From contig JAITED010000002.1 in the NCBI GenBank assembly GCA_031282235.1, positions 1-9,941 of the forward strand: DNA of 9,941 nt. Reading direction: 5' to 3'. Positions within the stretch are counted from its first letter, which is position 1. Every line of letters starts with the position of its first letter. The position numbers and the translations under genes are program-made. Positions 1 to 4,699 of this stretch are shown one piece after another. The stretch comes from Propionibacteriaceae bacterium (GTDB lineage: Bacteria; Actinomycetota; Actinomycetes; Propionibacteriales; Propionibacteriaceae). The notes beneath the pieces were generated by a model that made no database searches, was not told the DNA's origin, and worked only from the letters and a program-made list of their open reading frames with translations.

Positions 1-128
1 TCTTTTTCCCCTTGGAAAAGTCCCGCATCAATGAGGATGCGGCGCTCACCGTACTCCAACAGATATTTGCTACCCGTAACGGTGCCTGCGCCCCCCAAAA
101 ATCGAAGCGATGTACGTGCATTAGCCAT
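1..128 (-). CDS. MBL-fold metallo-hydrolase, beta-CASP RNase type (5' part only)
   Basis: Reading leftwards from the ATG at 128, the first 42 codons give a protein beginning MANARTSLRFLGGAGTVTGS and continuing with KYLLEYGERRILIDAGLFQG. This glycine-rich start (LGGAGTVTGS, then a hydrophobic strand, then IDAGLFQG) is the typical N-terminus of metallo-beta-lactamase-fold proteins of the beta-CASP group (CPSF73/TTHA0252-like RNA exo- and endonucleases). The Asp of IDAGLFQG closes the second strand of the fold. The zinc-binding HxHxDH motif would lie further left, outside the window, so catalytic competence cannot be judged. The ribosome binding site in front of the ATG is weak. The gene is divergent from the enoyl-CoA hydratase gene and shares the 129-272 control region with it. 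The family call is fairly safe; RNase activity is inferred from the family. Confidence 0.8.
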   Translation of the reverse strand, partial: MANARTSLRFLGGAGTVTGSKYLLEYGERRILIDAGLFQGEK

Positions 129-272
129 GGTTCAAGTCTCGCTCATAAACCGGTGCACCGCACCCCATCCACGCCAAATCTTCGCTAAAAATGTCATACG
201 TCTTACATACGTACCTTTTCGGCAAAGCGTGTACGGGCTACGAAAAGTATCCCGATTGCGAGATACTAAGAC
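129..272. promoter_or_regulatory. Divergent control region with repeat motifs
   Basis: This 144-bp gap separates two divergent starts and must hold both promoters. I see no convincing -35/-10 pair. It does contain a perfect 10-bp palindrome CGGTGCACCG (151-160). It also has a direct repeat of CATACGT (195-201 and 206-212) with an 11-bp period, about one helical turn. Just before the + strand start there is an inverted repeat AGTATC/GATACT (246-251 and 262-267). Any of these could be an operator; none matches a box I can name. Confidence 0.4.
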
Positions 273-1067
273 ATGGGAATACAGCCGTATCAACAGCTCG
301 ATTTAAGTTATGACGGGGCGGTCGCCACCATAACCCTCAACAATCCGGGGAAACGCAATGCGCTGTCGGAAGCGATGATGCTGGAGATTACCGCCGCTTT
401 GTGGGAGGTAGGAGCCTCCGATGCGCTGGTGGTGGTGCTGGCGGCGAACGGGCCAGCGTTTTCGGCGGGGCACAATCTCGCTGATTTGGTGGGTATCACC
501 TTGCCACAGGCGCGCAAACTGTTCGGCGTATGTGTCGCCATGATTGAGACGCTGCAGCGCATTCCGCAGCCGGTTATCGCCAAAGTACATGCGGTGGCCG
601 CCGCTGGCGGGTGTCAGCTGGTGGCGTCATGCGATTTGGCGGTGGCTGCGGAATCCGCGTCTTTCTCCATTCCGGGCATCAAGCGCGGGCTTTTCTGCCA
701 TACGCCGCTGGTGGCGGTCAGCCGTAACGTGGGCGCGAAACGGGCGCTAGAGATGGCGTTTACCGGCGATGCGGTGAGCGCAAAAACCGCCGCCGAGTGG
801 GGGCTCATCAACTATGCGGTTCCCGATGCCGAACTCGACAGCGCTGTCGCCACGCTGGCGCACCGGATCATTGACGACGGCAGCCCATACGCGCGCGGGA
901 TGGGCAAAAAGCTGTTCTATGACCAAATCGGAGTGACGCAAGCCAGCGCGTATGACCTCGCCGCCGAGGTGGTGGCGCTGAACGCGGTGCTGCCGGATGC
1001 GCAAGAGGGGTTCGCGTCGTTCGTAGAGAAACGGAAACCGGTCTACCGGATGCTGCCCAATGCCTGA
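273..1067 (+). CDS. Enoyl-CoA hydratase/isomerase family protein, ECHDC3-like
   Basis: A 264-residue crotonase-fold protein, a normal length for the family. The N-terminal part has the family signature NNPGKRNALS. The CoA-binding/oxyanion-hole segments are FSAGHNL (H67) and AAAGGCQLVASCDLAVA. The C-terminal part (SIPGIKRGLFC, ALEMAFTGDAVSA, GFASFVEKRKPV) resembles human ECHDC3 closely as I remember it. In crotonase two glutamates do the hydration. Here the first corresponds to Q115 (GGCQLV, where crotonase has GGGCEL) and the second to about G135 (PGIKRG, where crotonase has PE). A classical hydratase activity is therefore doubtful; another CoA-ester reaction, or a non-catalytic role, is possible. 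The ATG at 273 is the first reasonable start, but it has no clear Shine-Dalgarno sequence. The stop overlaps the add start by 8 bp, so the two genes are very probably co-transcribed and translationally coupled. Substrate unknown. Confidence 0.85.
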   Translation: MGIQPYQQLDLSYDGAVATITLNNPGKRNALSEAMMLEITAALWEVGASDALVVVLAANGPAFSAGHNLADLVGITLPQARKLFGVCVAMIETLQRIPQPVIAKVHAVAAAGGCQLVASCDLAVAAESASFSIPGIKRGLFCHTPLVAVSRNVGAKRALEMAFTGDAVSAKTAAEWGLINYAVPDAELDSAVATLAHRIIDDGSPYARGMGKKLFYDQIGVTQASAYDLAAEVVALNAVLPDAQEGFASFVEKRKPVYRMLPNA

Positions 1068-2133
1068 ATCGGTAGCCGAAAACCCACTCGCCCCGGAAAC
1101 CGCGTCTAGGCTCCCGGATTTGGCTAGGCTTCCCAAGGCGCACTTGCATCTACATTTCACCGGTTCATTGGATTTGCCGACGTTGGCTGAGTTGGCAGTA
1201 GCAGCTGACGATACGGTGGCCACCGGGCTCATCGCGGAAGCCGCCCTAGCCGTACCCGCCACCACTAAAGGTTGGTTCCGGTTCCAGCGCACTTACGATT
1301 TGGCGAGACGGGTGGTGCGCACTGAAGCTGCGATGCGGAAAGTGGTACGCCGCGCTGCCGAAAACGACGCTGACGAGGGAGTACGGCGTTTAGAACTGCA
1401 GATTGACCCCACTTCGTATGCTCCGCACGTCGGCGGCATAATCGGTGCGTTAGAGATTGTGTTGGACGAAGCGAAGTTGGCGACGCGCGCCACCGGGGTG
1501 CAGGTGGGGATAATCGTCGCCGCCTCACGTATCCGACACCCGATGGAAGCGCGCACCCTAGCGCGACTCGCGGCGAAATACGCCGGAACGGGCGCTGGGG
1601 AGGTGTGCGGTTTCGGGTTGAGCAACGACGAATGGGCAGGTTCCACCCCGGAGTGGGAGGGCGCGTTTCGTATCGCCCGCAACGCTGGCTTGCCGGGAGT
1701 GCCGCACGGTGGGGAACTGCGCGGAGCCGACCATGTACGGCAGGTGGTCGCCGCGCTGCACCCCAGCCGTATCGGGCACGGCATCCGCGCCACTGAAGAC
1801 CCCCGGCTGCTAGACGAATTGGTAACCGCCGGGGTGAGCTTTGAGGTGTGCCCCGTATCCAACGTGCAACTCGGGATTTATCCGAACCTAAGCGCTGTGC
1901 CGCTGCGCGCCCTAGTGGAAGCAGGAGCGAGTATCGCGCTCGGTGCTGACGACCCGCTGCTGTTCCACGCCCGCCTGTTGGCGCAGTACCAAGCCGCCCA
2001 AGACCACCTAGGTTTCACCGCTGCCGGACTAGCCGAATTGGCCGCCTCCTCCATCCGCTCCTCTTTCGCTTCCAACGCTGACAAGCAACTTTGGTTACGC
2101 GAAGTATACGAATGGTGCGCCCCCAGCACTTAA
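1060..2133 (+). CDS. add: Adenosine deaminase family protein
   Basis: A 357-residue TIM-barrel amidohydrolase that by family would hydrolyse (deoxy)adenosine to (deoxy)inosine and ammonia in the cytoplasm, for purine salvage. The metal and catalytic motifs are in order: PKAHLHLHFTGS, with zinc ligands H30 and H32; HGGE (H216, E219, zinc ligand and proton donor); RIGHG (H240); CPVSN; and GADDP (D297, D298, zinc ligand and neighbour). The first motif differs from the textbook LHxHLDG form: the aspartate that holds the ribose 5'-hydroxyl in animal ADA is T34 here. The same PKAHLHLHFTGS variant occurs, as I recall, in a Streptomyces ADA subfamily, so this is a lineage feature and not damage, but substrate preference may differ. 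The ATG at 1060 lies inside the end of the enoyl-CoA hydratase gene (8-bp overlap), and the GGAAACCGG around 1032-1040 is at best a distant ribosome binding site, so coupling is likely. The gene converges on dnaB. Confidence 0.9.
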   Translation: MPESVAENPLAPETASRLPDLARLPKAHLHLHFTGSLDLPTLAELAVAADDTVATGLIAEAALAVPATTKGWFRFQRTYDLARRVVRTEAAMRKVVRRAAENDADEGVRRLELQIDPTSYAPHVGGIIGALEIVLDEAKLATRATGVQVGIIVAASRIRHPMEARTLARLAAKYAGTGAGEVCGFGLSNDEWAGSTPEWEGAFRIARNAGLPGVPHGGELRGADHVRQVVAALHPSRIGHGIRATEDPRLLDELVTAGVSFEVCPVSNVQLGIYPNLSAVPLRALVEAGASIALGADDPLLFHARLLAQYQAAQDHLGFTAAGLAELAASSIRSSFASNADKQLWLREVYEWCAPST

Positions 2134-2170
2134 AGCTATAAAGCAGCGAGGGAAACCGCGAGGATTACTA

Positions 2171-2327
2171 GTGTTCTGGGTTTAAGGTACGAGCGGGGGC
2201 TTGGCTCCCATGCCCGCCGCGGTCCCGTAAGGGAGCGCCGGGATTTGGGAGTCACAGAGTAGAGGGGCGTGCGAGAATCATTCGCACGCACCGGAGCGTC
2301 CCCCGCGACACCTTAAACCCAGAACAC
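2171..2327. other. Structured inverted-repeat element in the add/dnaB convergent gap
   Basis: Perfect 18-bp inverted repeats GTGTTCTGGGTTTAAGGT (2171-2188) and its complement (2310-2327) enclose a second pairing block, GCGGGGG (2193-2199) with CCCCCGC (2300-2306). Inside lie two hairpin arms. Arm 1 (2205-2251) has an outer CTCCCA/TGGGAG pairing, then CCCG/CGGG (2213-2216/2239-2242), CGC/GCG, and a tip TCCC-GTAA-GGGA (2223-2234) with a GNRA-type loop. Arm 2 is a perfect 8-bp hairpin GCGTGCGA/TCGCACGC (2267-2274/2282-2289). Together they would fold as a three-way junction from either strand. It sits between convergent genes, so it could end both transcripts, but no T-run follows the long stem, so it is not a textbook intrinsic terminator. 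Alternatives are a small structured RNA, a repeat or MITE-like element (no target-site duplication seen), or a recombination site. Family unrecognised. Confidence 0.6.
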
Positions 2328-2330
2328 CCA

Positions 2331-2368
2331 ACCGGAAAACCAGCGCTATAACCCCACCGTAAAACCAG
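2331..2368. repeat. Short imperfect direct repeat
   Basis: ACCGGAAAACCAG (2331-2343) recurs as ACCGTAAAACCAG (2356-2368) with one mismatch and a 25-bp period. It lies between the structured element and the dnaB stop. Role unknown; it may be chance in a short gap. Confidence 0.35.
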
Positions 2369-2385
2369 TGTCCTCAAACCACGTT

Positions 2386-3810
2386 TTAACTGCGCAGGGT
2401 GTTCGTATCGGGCATGTCCATGAAGCGGGTGTAGTGGCGCTGGAAGCTGACGGCGACCGTTCCGGTGGGGCCGTTGCGGTGTTTGGCTACGATTAGGTCG
2501 GCTTCACCTTGGCGGTCGGATTGAGTTTTATCACTGGCTTCGCCAGCGTCGGCGGCAGCTTTGGTTTTGGTGCGGTGCAGTTCGGGGCGGTGGATGAGGA
2601 TAACCATGTCGGCGTCCTGCTCCAGAGAGCCGGATTCGCGCAGGTCGGCTATGTCGGGTTTGCCGTCTTGGCGGGTTTCGGCGTTACGGTTCAACTGGCT
2701 CAACGCCACCACTGGAATGCTTAACTCTTTCGCAAGCAGTTTCGCCTGCCTAGAGAACTCGCTCACCTCCACTTGACGGCTTTCAACTTTGGTGCGCCCA
2801 TTCGAAGTCATCAACTGCAAATAGTCTATGACTAGGAGTTTGAGGTCGTGGCGTTGTTTCAACCGCCGAGCTTTGGCGCGTATTTCATTCATGCTGAGGT
2901 TGGGGGAATCGTCGATGAACAGCGGCGCGTTGTTGATGGCATCGGCGCGGTCACTGATACGTCGGAAGTCAACATCGCTTAATGACCCGGCCATAATCGC
3001 TTCCAGACGCACCGAAGATTCGGCGGCCAACAAGCGCATGATGATTTCGTTGCGCGCCATCTCCAAAGAGAATACGGCGGCGGTCATGTTGTTGTGGATG
3101 GCCGCGGAACGGGCAAAATCGAGCGCCAGTGTAGATTTACCTAAACCTGGGCGGGCGGCGACAAGCACCAACTGCCCGGGATGCAGCCCGTGGGTGAGGT
3201 CATCCAACCGTTTGAAACCAGTGGGCACCCCGGAAACCCCACCGTTGAAGTTCATCCGGCGGCCAATTTCATCAAAGGCATCCGGGATTAACTGTGCCAG
3301 CACCTGATATTCTTCGGTGTTTTTGCCTTTAGATACGCTGTACATCTCGGACTGCGCCAAGTCAACGATGTCGCGCGCCTCCCCGCGGCCCTCATAACCC
3401 AACTGGGCAATTTTGACGGCCTTTTCAATCATGCGCCGCAGCACCGCTTTATCGCGCACAATCTCGGCGTAGTGCACGGCGTTGGCCGCAATCGGCACCC
3501 CAGCCGCCAAATCGAACAGATACACCGGCCCCCCCGCTTTGGCGAGCGTGCCCCGTTTCTCCAGTTCGGCGGCGATAGTGATGGGGTCAACGGGCTCTCC
3601 CGAGGCGAACATGTCTCGCGCGGCTTCAAACACTCGTATGTGGCGCGGTTGGTAGAAATCCTCCGCATCCACAACCTCTTGCACTTCGGCAAGTGCCGCT
3701 GCACTAGTAAGAATGGAACCTAGTACGCTCTGTTCCGCCAAAGGGTCGTTCGGGGGCACCCGGTCATTAGCGGACTCGAAATCAAGTCCCTCTTGATACT
3801 CATCAATCAT
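2386..3810 (-). CDS. dnaB: Replicative DNA helicase DnaB
   Basis: DnaB is the hexameric ATP-driven helicase that unwinds DNA ahead of the replisome. From the chosen start the protein has 474 residues, normal for the family. The N-terminal primase-interaction domain begins at PPNDPLAEQSVLGS. The C-terminal RecA-like motor has Walker A ARPGLGKST (K225), Walker B LLVIDYLQLM (D329), the ALSQLNR motif and the C-terminal AKHRNGPTG segment. No intein interrupts the motor domain. Start choice: the frame stays open upstream to a TTG at 3924 and an ATG at 3855, but only the ATG at 3810 has a good ribosome binding site (GGGAG, six bases before it), and the extra residues do not resemble DnaB. Between HRPELHR and EADLIVAKHRN there is a lysine-, alanine- and aspartate-rich insert of about 20 residues, longer than in the mycobacterial protein as I remember it. 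The usual neighbour rplI is not upstream. The protein is convergent with add, and DnaA boxes lie behind its start. Confidence 0.95.
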   Translation of the reverse strand: MIDEYQEGLDFESANDRVPPNDPLAEQSVLGSILTSAAALAEVQEVVDAEDFYQPRHIRVFEAARDMFASGEPVDPITIAAELEKRGTLAKAGGPVYLFDLAAGVPIAANAVHYAEIVRDKAVLRRMIEKAVKIAQLGYEGRGEARDIVDLAQSEMYSVSKGKNTEEYQVLAQLIPDAFDEIGRRMNFNGGVSGVPTGFKRLDDLTHGLHPGQLVLVAARPGLGKSTLALDFARSAAIHNNMTAAVFSLEMARNEIIMRLLAAESSVRLEAIMAGSLSDVDFRRISDRADAINNAPLFIDDSPNLSMNEIRAKARRLKQRHDLKLLVIDYLQLMTSNGRTKVESRQVEVSEFSRQAKLLAKELSIPVVALSQLNRNAETRQDGKPDIADLRESGSLEQDADMVILIHRPELHRTKTKAAADAGEASDKTQSDRQGEADLIVAKHRNGPTGTVAVSFQRHYTRFMDMPDTNTLRS

Positions 3811-3926
3811 GCGGTGCTCCCGAATATGTTGTTCAGCCAAGGCTTTTGCCGTCATATCAACTAGTAAAGCAGAGCCGACTGACAGTTTTTGTTCACCTAA
3901 ATTAGCACGGTATTGACCCGCCAAAA

Positions 3927-3961
3927 ACCGAGTTATCCACAGGGGCGGTGGATAACTCGGT
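3927..3961. promoter_or_regulatory. DnaA-box palindrome upstream of dnaB
   Basis: Two DnaA boxes face each other in a perfect 14-bp inverted repeat, ACCGAGTTATCCAC (3927-3940) and its complement (3948-3961), around a 7-bp centre. The left arm contains TTATCCACA (3933-3941), identical to the consensus. The right arm reads TTATCCACC on the - strand (3947-3955), one base off. The position about 120-150 bp before the dnaB ATG suggests DnaA control of dnaB or a DnaA-titrating site. Confidence 0.65.
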
Positions 3962-3999
3962 GCCCTCGGTGGACAGGTGGTGGATGGCGGGCGTCAACC

Positions 4000-4008
4000 T
4001 GTGGTTAA
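4000..4008 (-). promoter_or_regulatory. Near-consensus DnaA box
   Basis: The - strand reads TTAACCACA, one mismatch from TTATCCACA. It adds to the cluster started at 3927; taken alone it would be weak evidence. Confidence 0.4.
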
Positions 4009-4130
4009 CCTGGGTACGACACGCGCACTTTTGCCCCTCAAACCCACTTTCACTAGGCATTTTACTATCGGGAGCCGTTGGGGGATACGAGTTTTTACCA
4101 ATTTTTGCGCTACAGCGCGCGTCTGATTAC

Positions 4131-4140
4131 AATCCGGATT
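4131..4140. repeat. 10-bp perfect palindrome AATCCGGATT
   Basis: AATCCGGATT is fully self-complementary and lies in the gene-free region between dnaB and copZ. A short tight dyad GCGCT-AC-AGCGC (4107-4118) lies nearby. Either could be bound by a dimeric regulator, but no known box matches. Confidence 0.3.
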
Positions 4141-4173
4141 ATTCGACGCGGACAACGGGTTTTGCACCTCGGC

Positions 4174-4182
4174 TGTGGATAA
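4174..4182 (-). promoter_or_regulatory. Consensus DnaA box
   Basis: The - strand reads TTATCCACA, a perfect match to the DnaA-box consensus. It borders an AT-rich stretch of about 75 bp (4181-4256), an arrangement like boxes next to an unwinding element at replication origins. Confidence 0.5.
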
Positions 4183-4212
4183 ATGAAAAAGTTGCTAGCG
4201 CCACAAAAAATA

Positions 4213-4240
4213 TTGACACCACAACTTTATGCCATTAAAT
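4213..4240 (+). promoter_or_regulatory. Candidate promoter in the AT-rich stretch
   Basis: A perfect -35 TTGACA (4213-4218) is followed after 16 bp by TTAAAT (4235-4240), four of six matches to the -10 consensus. It points towards copZ and would give a leader of about 230 nt. The surrounding stretch 4181-4256 is clearly richer in A and T than the rest of the window, so a chance match is possible. Confidence 0.4.
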
Positions 4241-4256
4241 ATTACTATTTTCTTAA

Positions 4257-4308
4257 CCAACGGTGATAGGGCTTGCGAGACGGCGTTTGATTGCCGTTGG
4301 TGCCCTAT
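4257..4308 (+). other. Interleaved inverted repeats (possible pseudoknot) in the copZ leader
   Basis: CCAACGG (4257-4263) pairs with CCGTTGG (4294-4300), and ATAGGGC (4266-4272) pairs with GCCCTAT (4302-4308). The two 7-bp pairings interleave, so in RNA they would either form a pseudoknot or exclude each other. A third pairing, ACGGC (4280-4284) with GCCGT (4293-4297), competes with the first. The single base between the two 3' strands would make a full pseudoknot strained. It could equally be a compound DNA operator. Confidence 0.4.
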
Positions 4309-4328
4309 ACGGCGTGAGATAAACCTGT

Positions 4329-4362
4329 GTTTTGCTGTGCGTCGCGTGGACAGCAGCAAAAC
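4329..4362 (+). repeat. 9-bp inverted repeat (hairpin) upstream of copZ
   Basis: GTTTTGCTG (4329-4337) and CAGCAAAAC (4354-4362) are perfectly complementary around a 16-base loop. It is the middle one of three dyads that precede copZ. No run of T follows, so it is not an obvious terminator. Confidence 0.45.
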
Positions 4363-4368
4363 GCCAAC

Positions 4369-4400
4369 CAGCATCTGGAACAATATGAGTCCAGATGTTG
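4369..4400 (+). repeat. 11-bp inverted repeat just before the candidate copZ -10
   Basis: CAGCATCTGGA (4369-4379) pairs with TCCAGATGTTG (4390-4400): ten Watson-Crick pairs and one G-T, with a 10-base loop. Its right edge ends one base before TATAAC (4402-4407). As DNA it lies over the -35 region of that candidate promoter, a good place for a regulator of the copper genes; as RNA it would be a stable hairpin. Confidence 0.45.
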
Positions 4401-4401
4401 C

Positions 4402-4415
4402 TATAACAGATGTAT
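4402..4415 (+). promoter_or_regulatory. Candidate copZA -10 overlapped by a cop-box-like site
   Basis: TATAAC (4402-4407) matches the -10 consensus in five of six bases, but no good -35 is present. TAACAGATGTAT (4404-4415) overlaps it and differs by one base from the CopY-family cop box (core TACAnnTGTA). If real, a CopY-type repressor would cover the -10 and release it when copper is present. The regulator gene is not in the window. One-mismatch matches to a short core are weak evidence. Confidence 0.35.
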
Positions 4416-4476
4416 CCAAACGCTGCCCACAAAACGGCGCTCCGCCCGAACAGCGCGTCCAACGAGGAGGCTTAAT

Positions 4477-4686
4477 ATGATTACCGAATACGCCATCACC
4501 GGCATGACCTGTGAGCACTGTGTGGCGCACGTCAAAGAGGAAGTCTTAGCCATCCCCGAGGTTACCGCAGTGGCTTTGACGCTGGCTGATGCGCGTCTCA
4601 GCGTCACCTCAACCGCCCCCATCGCGCTACAGACCATCGTGGATGCGGTTGCCGAGGCGGGCGATTACCAAGTGTCGCTGTTATGA
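4477..4686 (+). CDS. copZ: Copper chaperone, heavy-metal-associated domain protein
   Basis: A 69-residue single HMA (ferredoxin-like fold) protein, the usual length for CopZ. The Cu(I)-binding motif GMTCEHC puts the two cysteines at C12 and C15 in the loop after the first strand, and the rest follows the beta-alpha-beta-beta-alpha-beta pattern (hydrophobic segment TAVALTLADARLSV, then IVDAVAEAGDYQV). It binds Cu(I) in the cytoplasm and by family hands it to the N-terminal domain of CopA. The ATG at 4477 is set by the strong ribosome binding site GAGGAGG (4464-4470) six bases upstream; the frame is open further upstream, but that part does not resemble the family. copA starts 13 bp after the stop, so the two are co-transcribed. 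The promoter is probably in the repeat-rich leader. The function is safe; the true in vivo metal is inferred. Confidence 0.92.
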   Translation: MITEYAITGMTCEHCVAHVKEEVLAIPEVTAVALTLADARLSVTSTAPIALQTIVDAVAEAGDYQVSLL

Positions 4687-4699
4687 ACACCGAAACATT

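Noticed and set aside
2219..2240. Resemblance to the SRP RNA apical loop (GGTCC-GGAA-GGGAGC)
   Set aside because: GGTCCCGTAAGGGAGC looks similar, but the asymmetric bulge and the CAG...AGCAG bases that bind Ffh are missing, and the overall fold is a three-way junction, not one long rod.
2310..2340. Classical intrinsic terminator for add
   Set aside because: The long stem is not followed by a run of T on either strand, so termination by this route is not supported from sequence.
3948..4238. 96-codon + strand open frame in the dnaB-copZ gap
   Set aside because: It begins inside the DnaA-box palindrome, has no ribosome binding site, and its product shows no recognisable domain; it crosses AT-rich non-coding DNA.
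3927..4256. Chromosomal oriC
   Set aside because: dnaA, dnaN and rpmH are not here and only four boxes are visible; kept as a finding and not called as an origin.
4201..4476. CsoR operator for copZA
   Set aside because: No C/G-run dyad of the CsoR type was found in the leader.
4195..4530. 111-codon - strand open frame over the copZ leader and start
   Set aside because: It is antisense to the copZ start, crosses the dyads, and its product has no recognisable motif.
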